DNA from: Dastarcus helophoroides
Lineage: Eukaryota; Arthropoda; Insecta; Coleoptera; Bothrideridae
NCBI GenBank assembly: GCA_028583605.1
Contig: CM053332.1
Location: 17,271,267 to 17,335,266 of the forward strand
Direction of reading: 5' to 3'
DNA: 64,000 nt
Under the pieces are notes generated by a model. That model was not told the DNA's origin, searched no databases, and worked only from the letters and a program-made list of their open reading frames with translations. The position numbers and the translations under genes were made by a program. Positions 36,268-47,236 of the stretch are shown here, piece by piece (position 1 is the stretch's first letter; the number at the start of each line of letters is the position of its first letter).

Positions 36268-36822
36268 GGTGGAACGGACTCGTTCTTGGTTATATTCAAA
36301 AATTGAAATACAAATCTTGTCCCCTGAATCCAAGAAAGATTAAAAAACATAACAAAGGTTGCTCTAACGCGTTTCGATAGCCAATCTATCATCTTCAGGG
36401 AGATAGTCATCTCTCTGAAGTTAAGAGTGATACTCATCTCTCTGAAGATAATAGATTGGCTATCGAAACGCCTTAGAGCAACTTTTGTTGTATCTTTTAA
36501 TCTTTTTTGTCCCCTGAAAATAAGAAAAATTAAAAAACACAACAAAGGTTGCTCTAACGCGTTTCGATAGCCAAGCTATCATCTTCAGGGTGATACTCAT
36601 CTCTCTGAAGATTAGAGTAATACTCATCTCTCTGAAGATGATGCCTGTGCTATCGAAACACGTTAGAACAACCAACTCATCTCTCTAAAGATAAGAATGA
36701 TACTCATGTCTCTGAAGATGATAGATTGGCTATCGAAATGCGTTAGAGCAACCTTTGTTGTGTTTTTTAATCTTTCTTGGTTTCAGAGGACAAGATTTGC
36801 ATTTCAATCTTTGAGATAAAGT
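36268..36822. mobile_element. Foldback MITE cluster, family FB, copy 5 (compound)
   Basis: Two or more elements joined. Left border GGTGGAACGGACTCGTTCTT, arms CTTGTCCCCTGAA...AAGAAAGATTAAAAAACA, right border TTTCAGAGGACAAGATTTGC. Between them are five loop-proximal cores of the form CTGAAGA, stem, GAAA: minus strand at 36372-36398 and 36562-36588; plus strand at 36442-36468, 36632-36658 and 36712-36738. They are separated by repeats of GATACTCATCTCTCTGAAG. This is the richest copy for the hammerhead-like motif. Confidence 0.85.
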
Positions 36823-37084
36823 CGAAGTATTAAAAAAAATTAAAATTCAAATTTTGGAAAGGTGACATATGCAGAAAAAAAAATTTTAATAAAGACAAAA
36901 ATTATCAAGAGATACTTTTTTCAAAAAAAAAACACACCAAAGACTAGAATTTTAAAGGTTCTTTGAAATAAAACAAAAACATAAATATTTTGCAATTTCC
37001 AGAATTTCAAAAAAGGATAGAAATTTTCAATAAATATCGAATTCTTCCAGAAATGTTGGAATTTTCAAAAAGGTGACTCGAGAA

Positions 37085-38450
37085 TCATTTTATTTTTTTG
37101 CAGACGATCTAATGAACTGTAAATTCAACAATAATTATTAAAAATATAAGTTTTTTAATACTTCTGATTTTTTTTATAAATTTTATTTTTTTTTTTGTAT
37201 AAATTTTCACACAACCTCTGCAGATTCGTATATTGTTTTTTTTGGCTTTTAATTCAAAGTTTTGGACTTAAGTTCCGCGTTTGTCTGTTATCTAATCAGG
37301 CCCCTGATTTCCTGGAGAAAGAACAAAAATACTAAAACAGGCAGATCTATAGTGTAATGTAAAATTATGATCAGTCTTCTGAATAAACTGAAAAAAGATG
37401 AGAAGTCGTGAGATTAGACAGGACATAAATCGGATATATCATAAAATTGCAGAATTGTGCAAAAACTGAATTCTTGCTTGCAGGGCACAATTTACATAAT
37501 GGGGAAATTCACCTCAACATCCCGGGATATCGAGATTCGACTTGTTTCTGACAGATATGCTTGTTATAAGTTCTCTCTGTAGATTTTAAAATATTAGACG
37601 GTTGCGAGCAGCAGCAGCATCCTTTAAAAATAAAACGCCAGAGAGTGTAAGTGACTTCGTTTGCAGAGGCAAAGCCCTAGATAGAACACAAAAGTTGAAC
37701 GTCTCGACAAAGTTAGGATGGAAAAGTTGAAGATTTTCAACTTAAATCCGATCTTTGTTTCACAGATACAAGCTTTATTCGGGATGTAACCTGGCCGAAA
37801 GTCGAAAAGAAGGAGACAATGACTCGCCTGGAAGATGGCTTAAACAAACTCACCCCGGTGGTGGCTGCCAACATCAATATTAATATCGATTTGTACACCT
37901 TTCGCCTCCCTTTTCACTCGAAAGCATTATTGAAATTATTTCAGCTTTTGTCGCGCAAATATTCAATACGCATTTCAGTTTCGAGATCCGAATATTCAAT
38001 CGCATATTTTCGAGCAAAAATTATTTAATATAGCCAGAATGACACAAACGTGGGATTTGTATTAATGGAACTTTCATTAAAAGACCGAGAATTTCCTCTG
38101 GCTTCATTTTAACAGTTTATTAATCAGAAATAACTAGAAGTAGGTGTAATTGAAATTTGGTTAACTTATTAATAAATTTAACTAGTTATTAATTGAGACT
38201 TCGTCAACGAACTTGAAGAAATAACTGCAGTGCGATTGAATGGAAGTTTCAGAACAATTTTACCTTTTAAATGAAATTTGAAATTAATTGTTCAGTTTAA
38301 ATTGTATCGCGATAACGTAATATTACCGAAGTCGATAATATGAATGCCTACTTTTATCGTAATAGTTCGAGCACCTAACAAAAGAGACCGCTGTCAAAGT
38401 AAAGATCACAGAGTTAGTACCATTACTTTTTTCTGTGATCGTTTACATCG
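37085..38450. other. Largely unique sequence, no gene assigned
   Basis: Balanced composition, notably at 37500-38050. One plus frame at 37819-38028 (start MTRLEDGLNKLTPVVAANIN) is embedded here, but has no motif I recognise and no clear splice or promoter context. Possibly single-copy intergenic DNA. Confidence 0.4.
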
Positions 38451-38453
38451 TAT

Positions 38454-38773
38454 TGTAACAAAATGTAGGCTATAAAATTTACTAAGTAATTTTCTAGAAA
38501 AATTTGATAATGGGAAGCGGCTGCGATAATTATACGGCAGATAAGCGCTCCAGAAATTTCCCCAAGCGATAATCTTATCTGTATGGAGATCGGTCTAAAA
38601 AACCGGAAGGGTATGTATACGTGGTCGCCTTTGCCCTCAGTTAGTTAACTAAACAGTGTTCGTGAGTTAATTAGTCAGTTAACTGAATTATATTTGTAGT
38701 GTTCCGGAATCAGTTTGCAAATAAAGAGGTTACAATTCACGAAGTATTAATTTTCGAACCGATAACACGAACA
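38454..38773 (+). mobile_element. Solo LTR, related to that at 16221
   Basis: TGTAACAAAATG start and CGAACCGATAACACGAACA end. Flanks are GTAT and GCAT (one mismatch). It shares GCAGATAAGCGCTCCAGAAA, CCGGAAGGGTATGTATA and the TCAGTTAGTTAAC initiator-like region with the LTRs at 16221 and 40894. About 320 bp. Confidence 0.65.
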
Positions 38774-38829
38774 GCATAAAAAGTTCTAAAAGTTATTTAA
38801 CCTTTCCAGATATAGTTTGACATAACAAG

Positions 38830-38945
38830 TAGCTAACTATTCTTCATCGCAAGGAATGTCCATAGCAAATTTCGTTAAAATCGCTTCGGTAATTGAGCCG
38901 TGGAAACCGGACAAACAAACAGACAAACACACTTTCGCATTCATT
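38830..38945 (+). repeat. LINE/TE-tail-like motif
   Basis: AATGTCCATAGCAAATTTCG, TAAAATCGCTTCGGTAATTG and ACAAACAAACAGACAAACAC follow one another. This ordered phrase set is common at the 3' ends of insect repetitive elements. The element class cannot be decided here. A related phrase (ATTGAGTGGTTGAGCCGTGA then GGTAACAAAT) is at 47140-47180. Confidence 0.4.
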
Positions 38946-39329
38946 TTAATAAGAATTTTCTTCCGTCGGAGCAGGGGGACCGAATGGGGGCGTTTTAGTA
39001 AATATAAATAAGTCTAATTTTAGACGTGCATATATTTGAAGGTCTCGATATCCGAATGCTATTTTGTTTGGAATTTGTCGCCTGAAATTTTCGATTTGGC
39101 AATTATCAAATGTCGCTGCTGACAGATATACGGGCTCTAATGGGCCCACTTTGCCGTATTGGCAAATCGACCGGGTCGTATTATAAATTTATCATTGGAC
39201 GTCCAGAAATTGATTTAACCGCATTAAATCAAGATTTGGCTTCAATTCAAATAATTATCCACTACAAAGCGAGACAAATATTTCTGTGAAATTGCCTCAA
39301 TAGACGAGATGTTATGCATAAAAAGACGT

Positions 39330-40735
39330 CGAGAAAATAAGTAAAAATACTTAGAGAAAGTCAAAACTTTGAGCTTTAGAAAAAAAAAACTGGAGACTTC
39401 GAGCTTTAGTTTAAATTTTCGGATGAAAATTTAAATTTTGAAGAATCGCAAAAATTGTCGAACTTTCTGAAATAAAAATAAAAAGCTGCCATGTCGACAG
39501 TTTGAATTCAAAAATAATAAAATAGACCTGGCAAAAAATTGTGGTTTTAGTTCTGAAAAAAATTTTAGTTTCAATTGAAAATACTCGAAAGTTGTATAAA
39601 AAATCACGCTTGTAGTTTCAAAAATGTTGAAAAAAAGGCTCTAAACTCTTAGAAAACGTTGATATTTTCAGTTTAAGAATAACCTTTCGAGAGAAAAATT
39701 GAGAAGAGACTCGAATTTCGATTGAGAAAACAATCGAAATTTGTAAAAGAAATCTTAAGCTTGCAGTTTCGAAAATTTTGAAAAACATCCGCGCTTACAA
39801 CGAAAATTAAAAAAAATAAGAATATTGTTGCGTGTTGTCGGCTCGATAATTAAAACTTCGTGAATTGGAAACACTTAATTTCAAATTTATTGCCACGAGT
39901 TTCACTGGAAAAAAGTGAACATTGAAAAAAAATCGAAATTAAAAAAAAAAAGAATAATTTCAAAAATAGGTTGAGATTTCCAGGACCATAAGGATATGAT
40001 GGTGACATAAAAGTGGAAATTTCCAAAAGATAATTTTGGAGAAAAGTGTCGAAACTTTGAGAAAAGGGCGCATTTCAAGAAAAAAAATTAATTTCCAAAT
40101 ACAAATTTTGTAAATAAAATAGAAATTTCGAGAAAAAGATCCAAGTTTCGAAAAATAAACAAATTTTGAAGAAAAAATCGCATTTTCCAGAGATATTAAA
40201 TACTGAATTTTGAGATAAATAAGAAAGTTTCACGAAAAAGTCAAGTTTTAAGCAAACAGTAAAAATATCTGAAAGGGCGAGATAAACCTTGAAATTGAGA
40301 AACAAAATTTTGAGACAAGGTCAAATTCTAAGAAAGAAATTTCAAAGAAAGAGGCGAAATCTAGTAGAAATTGAAAATATTCTGCAGATTTAAATTAAAA
40401 GAAAAAATGGAAAAAAAATTAATTTTCCGGTGGTATATTTATTTTCTCTTGATTGCTTAAGTCAAAAAGAGACAAGTGCCCCACCATGACGTCAGAAAAT
40501 GTCCAATATTGAGATAAATATTAACATTTTGAGATGTAAATTGGAATGTTCCGAAAAATGGATTTAAAAAATCTTGATCACCTTAAAATTTCCTAAGAAA
40601 ATTTTGTAGGCTTTTGGTCTTTTAATAAAAATTTAAAAATTCTAAAAAAATTTTTTAATTTTTACTTGTTTTGATCAAAAAATTATCCAGAACTATCCAG
40701 AACGATTAGGGATTCTCTGCATCGTCTTTGCGAAG
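39330..40735. repeat. A-rich quasi-periodic repeat
   Basis: GAAATTTCGAG, TTTTGAGAAAAAG phrases; A-rich on the plus strand. Frames in it are composition artefacts. No gene. Confidence 0.55.
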
Positions 40736-40740
40736 TTTCG

Positions 40741-40893
40741 TTAATTCCATTCCTGCCGATTGGCATTTTCTTTGCAAGTTGCTTCTTACAGACGTCTAAA
40801 TTTTCAGTTTTTCCCCTTTTTTGTTAAAAAATGGCAATCTTTTATAGATTGCAACTGATGAAGAAAATGCCAATCAGCAGGAATGGAACTACG
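40741..40893. repeat. Foldback, about 35-bp arms
   Basis: TTCCATTCCTGCCGATTGGC at 40747 is the complement of GCCAATCAGCAGGAATGGAA at 40870, continuing into ATTTTCTTTGCAAGTTGC / GCAACTGATGAAGAAAAT. It directly abuts the truncated LTR that follows. Confidence 0.75.
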
Positions 40894-41101
40894 ATTATGA
40901 TTCACTTAACTATCAGATTATATAATTATCTGACTATCTGACTAACTGAGTTGGGGGAAGGACGACCGCGTATTTATACCCTTCCGGTTTCTGAAGCGAT
41001 CTCCATGCAGATCGGATTCGCGCTGGCGGAAACCTCTAGAACGCTTATCTGACGTATGATACATTCTCTCATTATCCAATGTTTCCAGACAATTCCTTAC
41101 A
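40894..41101 (-). mobile_element. Truncated LTR (minus strand)
   Basis: The minus strand begins TGTAAGGAATTGTCTGG and has TCAGATAAGCGTTCTAGAGG, CCGGAAGGGTATAAATAC (TATA) and CTCAGTTAGTCAGATAG (initiator-like), as in the LTRs at 16221 and 38454. It is cut off at the foldback at 40893, so the 3' part is missing. Confidence 0.6.
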
Positions 41102-41214
41102 CTACACAATTACTAATGCAAATTTTACAGACTTTATTACACCATCAATTAAAGGAAAAATTGGAATTTTAATTTCAGAAAAGACTCAAGTTTAAGAAAA
41201 CTATTAAAATTTCT

Positions 41215-41360
41215 AAAAAAATCTACTTCCTACTTCCAAGGAAAAGGCTGACCTGCTAGCCTTAATGTTTTTTACATCTTCAAGTTTTCCACCTGATCAT
41301 ACCAATATTGCGACTACTTCCAAGGAAAAGGCTGACCTGCTAGCCTTAATGTTTACTGAA
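41215..41360. repeat. Direct repeat of a 45-bp segment
   Basis: CTACTTCCAAGGAAAAGGCT plus GACCTGCTAGCCTTAATGTT occurs at about 41228 and again at 41314. Origin unknown. Confidence 0.8.
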
Positions 41361-41382
41361 AATTCCACCCTTGAATCTTGAA

Positions 41383-42515
41383 ACACTTCTTCTTCTTTTT
41401 TCTCTTCTTATTCTTCCTCTTCCTCTTCCTCTTCCTCTTCCTCCGCCTCTTCCTCTTCCTCTTCCTCTTCCTCTTCCTCTTCCTCTTCCTCTTCCTCTTC
41501 CTCTTCCTCTTCCTCTTCCTCTTCCTCTTCCTCTTCCTCTTCCTCTTCCTCTTTCTCTTTCTCTTTCTCTTTCTCTTTCTCTTTCTCTTTCTCTTCCTCT
41601 TCCTCTTCCTCTTCCTCTACTCTTACTCTTACTCTTACTCTTACTCTTACTCTTACTCTTACTCTTACTCTTACTCTTACTCCTACTCTACTCTACTCTT
41701 ACTCTTACTCTTACTCTTACTCTTACTCTTACTCTTACTCTTACTCTTACTCTTACTCTTACTCTTACTCTTACTCTTACTCTTACTCTTACTCTTACTC
41801 TTACTCTTACTCTTACTCTTACTCTTACTCTTACTCTTACTCTTACTCTTACTCTTACTCTTACTCTTACTCTTACTCTTACTCTTACTCTTACTCTTAC
41901 TCTTACTCTTACTCTTACTCTTACTCTTACTCTTACTCTTACTCTTACTCTTACTCTTACTCTTACTCTTTCTCTTACTCTTCTCTTTCTCTTTCTCTTT
42001 CTCTTTCTCTATCTTTCCTCTCTTTCTCTTTCCTCTTTCTCTTTCTCTTTCTCTTCCTCTTCTTCTTCTCTTTCTCTTTCCTTTTCTCTTTCTCTTTCTC
42101 TTTCTCTTCCGTTCCTTCCTATTCTCTTTCTCTTTCTCTTCCTCTTCTGTTCTCTTCCTCTTCCTCTTCCTTTTCCTCTTCCTCTTCCTCTTCCTCTTCC
42201 TCTTTCTCTTCTCTTCTCTTCCCCCTTCCTCTTTCCTCTTCTCTTTCCTCTTCCTCTTCTCTTCCTCTTTCCTCTTCCTCTTCCTCTTCCTCTTCCTCTT
42301 CCTCTTCCTCTTCCTCTTCCTCTTCCTCTTCCTCTTCCTCTTCCTCTTTCTCTTTCTCTTTCTCTTCCCCTTCCTCTTTCTCTTTCTCTTTCTCTTCCTC
42401 TTTCTCTTTCTCTTCTTCTTCCTCTTCCTCTTTCTCTTTCTCTTCCTCTTCCTCTTCCTCTTCCCCTTCCTACTTCCCTTCTTCTCCTCTTCTTCTTCTT
42501 TTTTTTTCTTCTTTA
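41383..42515. repeat. 1.1-kb polypyrimidine hexamer array
   Basis: Blocks of (CTTCCT)n, (CTTTCT)n and (CTTACT)n. The CTTACT block spans about 41620-41970 with over 50 near-perfect copies. All long frames on both strands (LPLPLP, KRKRKR, TLTLTL, KSKSKS) are repeat translations and should not be annotated as proteins. Confidence 0.97.
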
Positions 42516-42519
42516 ATTC

Positions 42520-42805
42520 TCTGGACACACTGGAGCACAAGCGGATGGTTGGTGACTCGTTTCTTTCCTACATGTATTTTAGAGGGAGATGCTGGCAGGA
42601 GCCGATTGGTTTGATCCCTTCAAGAGCAAGATTCTTGAGGCATGCAAGACAGTCAAAGACAGCGAATTTCTTTGCAGTTCAGCTTGGCACACAGAGGACT
42701 TCTGTCTAGGGAGATCTTTCTGTAGATCTTTCAAACTATGACATTTGTTACTAAAGGGAATTTTCCCAAAAATTTCAAACTTTTCTTATTAAAAAGTTGG
42801 TCTAT
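42520..42805 (+). pseudogene. Jockey-type LINE C-terminal fragment
   Basis: The translation after the pyrimidine array reads LEHKRMVGDSFLSYMYFRGR, then PSRARFLRHARQSKTANFF and a QLGTQRTSV end, followed by frameshifted remains of the S-x-LW/N block. The order matches the LINE pieces at 2822-3600 and 51545-52108: an LEHRR-x-VGD block, a YFxGRC block, a basic patch. Normal ORF2 would continue another 40 residues; here stops intervene. Tail-to-tail with the minus-strand LINE that follows. Confidence 0.65.
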
Positions 42806-44900
42806 CGTCTTCTTCTTCTTCTTCTTATGTTGCATCTCCTATTGGAAATTTGCTATCATCACAGCTATTTCAATCTTGTTAACTGCAGCTCGGAATAGTT
42901 GACTGTTGCTGCAGGTACACCAGTCTCTTGGGTTTTTGGGCCATGACGCACGTTTTCTGCCAACATTCCTCTTGCCACTAATTTTCCCTTAAACTATCAA
43001 TTTGATAAATGTGTATTTGGAGTCTCTCAGTATGTGGCCCAGATATTGGAACTTTCTTCTCTTAATAATGTTAATTATTTTGCAATCTTTTTGCGTTTTA
43101 TTCAGAACTGTGACATTAATGATCTTTTCTGTCCAAGGGATAGGCCACATTCTTCGGTAATACCACATTTCAAAGGCTTGCAGTTTGTCCATATGGTTCT
43201 TCTTGAGAGTCCATGCTTCAACTCCATATAAAAGCGCAGCATTCTCATTCTGAGTCTATATTAATGTCTCGACTGGTGAACGGTTTTTTGATTTTTAAAA
43301 TGACCGATCTGGCTGTTTCTATTCTTGACCTTAGACCTTTTGTTTGGTTCCTCGATTATTCTATCCAAATTCCTAGATATCTACATGTTAAAGCATCTTC
43401 TATGAGGGTGTTGTCTATTATTAGATTTGTCAGGTTTTTATTTTGTGGTCACAATTAGTTTGGTTTTATTAAAATTTATTTTTAGCCCATAGTCGTTACA
43501 TCGATCATTTAGGTTTTCTAGAAGGTGTTGTATGTCTCTAAAGTTGCTTGTTAGTAAAACGGTGTCATCAACATGTCGTATTAGTAGAACGGTGTCATCA
43601 ACATGTCGTATTAGTAGAACGGTGTTATCAACATACTATTAATATTTTCTCCATTTATCGTTATTCTTACTGATTCCTCTTTCAGAGTTTTGGTAAATAT
43701 GGCTTCACTGTAGAGGTTAAATAAACATGAAGTTAAAATGCATCCTTATCGTACTTCACTAATTTTTATTTCATCCTTTAGTTATGTTTCTACTTTTGTA
43801 TTAGCTCTTTGGCCCCAATATAGATTGCTGATTATTCTCACGTCATTCGAAGTCAGTGTTTTTGCTGAGAAGCAATTGATTTAACTTATTATGGTTCACC
43901 CTTATCAAAATCCTTTTCAAAGTCAATGTAACATACAAATACATCCTGGTTTATATCTAGACAGCGCTGGAATAGAACGTCAAGTCCAAACTCCGATCCT
44001 CAACCCTTCACGAAATTCAAACTGCGCTTTATTTATGTCCTCTTCAATTTTTCTATATCTTCTCTTTTGTGGATGATTTTGAGAAATAATTTTAGGATGT
44101 GGGAAATAAGAGCGATGGTTCGATAATTCTGAACATACTCTCTTGGGTTTGGTTTTTTAGGAAGAAGTACAAAGGTGGACAATAACCATTGTTTAGGATT
44201 TTTTCCTGTTACATAGATGTTGTTGAACAAGTCCAGAAGAATATCAATTAATCGTCATCAAAAAGTTTGATACACTTCCATGGATATTTGATCAGGGTAA
44301 CAACTTTACAAGGTTTCATATTTTCTAAAGCATATTCTATTTCTTACTTTTATATTTTCAGGTGTGCGTTGTTAGCTAGATTGGCTTTGGAGGCCTGTCG
44401 CCATGAAAAAGTTCTGAAAGATACGTCTTCTATCTCTTCAGTGTGTTTTTTCCCGTCTGTTATTATATGCCCATCCGCTTCCTAATCATGTTTCCAATAG
44501 TTCTTTTCTTGATACATCCATCCAATTATTTTACCTTTTTGTGCAAATGGAAGAAATCAAATTTCTTTTCCAGTAATTCTATCTCTTCGCATTGACTTGA
44601 CTAAATAGCACTCTTTAGCTACTTTAATTTTCTTTCTTGTATTTCTTTAGGCAGCGTTTTATATTCATCTACCTTGTTTTTGTTCTTCCTCCTTGTTTCC
44701 ATTAAATCCAGGATTTCTGATGTTATTGAAGGTGTTTCTTCTTAGGTCTCTCGAAACACAAAAGCCTCCTATTCTTCCTAAGGTTGGCACTTCGATGACT
44801 AAAGTTGTTTTTAGATAACGCACAATCAGGAAGACTCTCCTCGAGCTCGACACCTCGAAAGCTTCTAGCTAAGTGACTGTTGACCTATGAAGTCGTAAAC
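42806..44900 (-). pseudogene. RTE-type LINE ORF2, 5'-truncated pseudogene
   Basis: Reading 5' to 3' on the minus strand: an RT entry block (about 44033-44230; VTGKNPKQWLLSTFVLLPKK, then YRTIALISHILKLFLKIIH); a block with degenerate catalytic HVDDTVLL in place of YADD (about 43560-43640, triplicated); LNDRCNDYGLKINFNKTK; then KLQAFEMWYYRRMW, RRKFQYLGHILRDSKY and a basic GKISGKRNVGRKR block (43192-42950). It ends in an (AAG)n tail at 42806-42835. The GHI-x-R plus basic-stretch C-terminus is typical of RTE/BovB ORF2. Multiple stops and frameshifts; no endonuclease domain was found. Confidence 0.75.
43556..43640 (-). repeat. Triplicated YADD-box segment (30 bp)
   Basis: GGTGTCATCAACATGTCGTA + TTAGTAGAAC occurs twice exactly and a third time with changes (GGTGTTATCAACATACTATT). 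In the minus frame each copy contains the DDTVLL catalytic motif of the reverse transcriptase. Confidence 0.9.
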
Positions 44901-44904
44901 TATT

Positions 44905-46465
44905 TACTGCGATCAAGAGCACCATATTAAGCAGAATCTACTGGTTGATTTGTTGCAGCTAAAATTATGACTGAGAAACCCTGTATAGATTATATATTTT
45001 GTAAACGGCATTCTAAACCTTTAAAATATTTTTCGATGATCTGGACGCCATATCAAAAATAACATCGACAGTATTTGGTTTTTCTATTTAAAAAGAGTTG
45101 GTTGGTTGGTTTTGTCTTAGATTAGATCAGAATGCTACCCGAGTTTTATGAGATTTCCTTTTTAATGACAAAAATACATCAAATAATAACACTTATCAAA
45201 TCCAATTCGAACCGAAAACAATTCCGTGAAAAAACATCGACGAATTGGTGATTACCGCTCGTTTAAAATTCCGGGCGTGTCCGCTTCGTCTATATTGAGT
45301 ATTCTTTGGGACAAGTTCGAATCCTTCGACTGTTGGAAAGGATTCACGGGGTCGCTCAGAAGCTTCCCTGTTCTCGAAGGTTCGAGGCTATCACGTCCCC
45401 GCTAATTTGTACCGCCGTCGTTTTTACCCGGTCCAATTTTATAGCAGACTACTGAATAAAGGTTGCATGGCAATCGTATTTCTTTTTTACGATTTTTCAT
45501 GGCCGCTACCACGAGTCTTTTTTATTTTTTTCTTAAGAGTTTCAACCAGTAGAATTGTGGCGAAAAATGTATCGTTCAGTTACCCTTTAATTAAATGCTG
45601 AAATGAGACTTAAATTTTCAATCCCGGCGGTATTTATAAAATCATCTGTTACCTGTTTATTTGCGAATTACCGTCGATTTACGGCACATTTAAATTCCCT
45701 TTACATATGTAATTAATTGGGACCCATTTGACGAAATTCGTCCACGTTTAATGGCAATTTGCATACCGCGCTATTTGAATTTCGGTTTATTAAAATTCTG
45801 GATGGTAAATGTTTGGCACAAGTACAAAGTAACGTACAAAAATACATCATATATCATAATAAGGTAGACGTCTGGATGATATAAGTGAGTTATCATCGCC
45901 TGTAAAGTAAATAAATATGTCCAATTTATATAACGGAAAATAAACATTAGGTAAATGATGACAGTTAAGACTGTGTTCACCTGCTGTTTCATTTTCTGCA
46001 AAGCTTGTTGAACAAAAGGCAGGCAGAACGAACAAATATTTCGAAATATTTGATATTAATAAAACGGGTGGGAAAGCTAAATATAATATTAATATTGATA
46101 AGCTATTACAACACCCAATACGATAATGCATTTCATTAATAAATTGAAACGTAAATTATTCATGATCGGTATAAACTATTTGGCGTAAAATTGAAAAATG
46201 GCTAGGAATTGAAACAAATTGAAAACAGGTTTAAAATTTTAATTAGTAGCGCCCAAAGTCCTTCGGTGCCATATTTATACAGACGCAATATTCTCAGAGG
46301 GACGCCGCAAAATCACTGAAATTTTACCCGCATCTATCGGTCGTGTACAATTTCGTCTTTGGTTTTTTTTTTAATTTCTAGGTCGCCATAAGAATTTTGA
46401 ACAATTTATTTGAAATCAAATAAATGAAAATTTTATTTGGAACCAAATAAATAAAAACAGAAAAT
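44905..46465. other. Unassigned sequence
   Basis: Balanced to AT-rich, with no TIRs, tandem repeats or LINE blocks recognised. Frames at 45407-45601 (+) and 45771-46131 (-) show only hydrophobic low-information residues. No gene supported. Confidence 0.45.
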
Positions 46466-46478
46466 AAGCAAAAACGAT

Positions 46479-46990
46479 CAGGTCACTGTCGATTAAACAA
46501 ACACCTCCACAGAATGGGAATTAAAAAACGACCCGAGTTGTAGAGGGCGTTTAGAAGAAGATAAAAGTGTCGAGCATGTAATGTGTCACTGCTCGGCACT
46601 AGCATCAATTAGAGGAAAAACTGAAATACAAATTTTGTCCCTTGAAACCAAGAAAGATTAAAAAACACAACAGAGGTTGCTCTGTGTTTTTTAATCTTTT
46701 TTAATGTCAGGGGACAAGATTTGTATTTTACTTTTTGAAGATAACCAATGACCAGCCCGTTCCACCAAAATCAATCAGAGGATCCACGCTGGGGGACTTC
46801 TGGCCTAGTATGGCCAGTTTGAGAGAGGCGCATCCAAGGGACGTTCTTCAGTTTCTCGACAAGGTTGGGTTGAATGAATGACCAAGGACACCTCAATCAC
46901 GGGAATAGCACAATGGGCCCGGAAAGGGTGGCCTAAGTGCTGGTCTAAGCTTTAGACAACGCACAACGAATCCAGAATCCCAGAATACAG
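46479..46990 (+). pseudogene. LOA/R1-like LINE 3' end, 5'-truncated, with MITE inside
   Basis: The plus frame gives NKHLHRMGIKNDPSCRGRLE, then KSVEHVMCHCSALASIR, the C-terminal H-x-x-C-x-C knuckle of LOA/R1-type ORF2. It continues after the MITE with GDFWPSMASLREAHPRDVLQ and FLDKVGLNE, then a stop. The tail has repeated AATCCAG. A 13-bp target duplication flanks it: AAGCAAAAACGAT (46466-46478) and AAGCGAAAACGAT (46991-47003), one mismatch. It is therefore a separate integration from the copy at 49523-51329. Confidence 0.8.
46614..46773. mobile_element. Foldback MITE, family FB, copy 6, inside LINE
   Basis: AAAAACTGAAATACAAATTT ... GAGGTTGCTCTGTGTTTTTT ... GGGGACAAGATTTGTATTTT ... GATAACCAATGACCAGCCCG. 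It interrupts the LINE frame right after the ALASIR codons. Flanking ATCAATTAGAGG and ATCAATCAGAGG look like a target duplication of about 12 bp with one mismatch. Confidence 0.85.
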
Positions 46991-47234
46991 AAGCGAAAAC
47001 GATATTTTTTTGAGAATCCTGACCTACATAAAAGTAATACCGTCAGTTTTCCATGAATTTTCTATGGTTTTTCCCGATAGAGAATAGCCTATGTGATTCG
47101 TTAGACTTCCAGGAAAAACATTGACAATTTTCTTAAAAAACGATTGAGTGGTTGAGCCGTGAAGGGGTAACAAATACACTTTCCTTTGGAAACTGTTTTC
47201 CTCGGCACTTTTTATCATCTACACGCATCCCAAT

Positions 47235-47236
<2 letters not shown>

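Noticed and set aside
36246..36675. Minus frames with SKRVRATFV
   Set aside because: They cross the foldback MITE cluster; sequence is explained by the inverted repeats.
41371..42709. Very long frames (LPLPLP/TLTLTL; KRKRKR/KSKSKS) on both strands
   Set aside because: They translate a polypyrimidine hexamer tract; all frames stay open because of composition, not coding selection.
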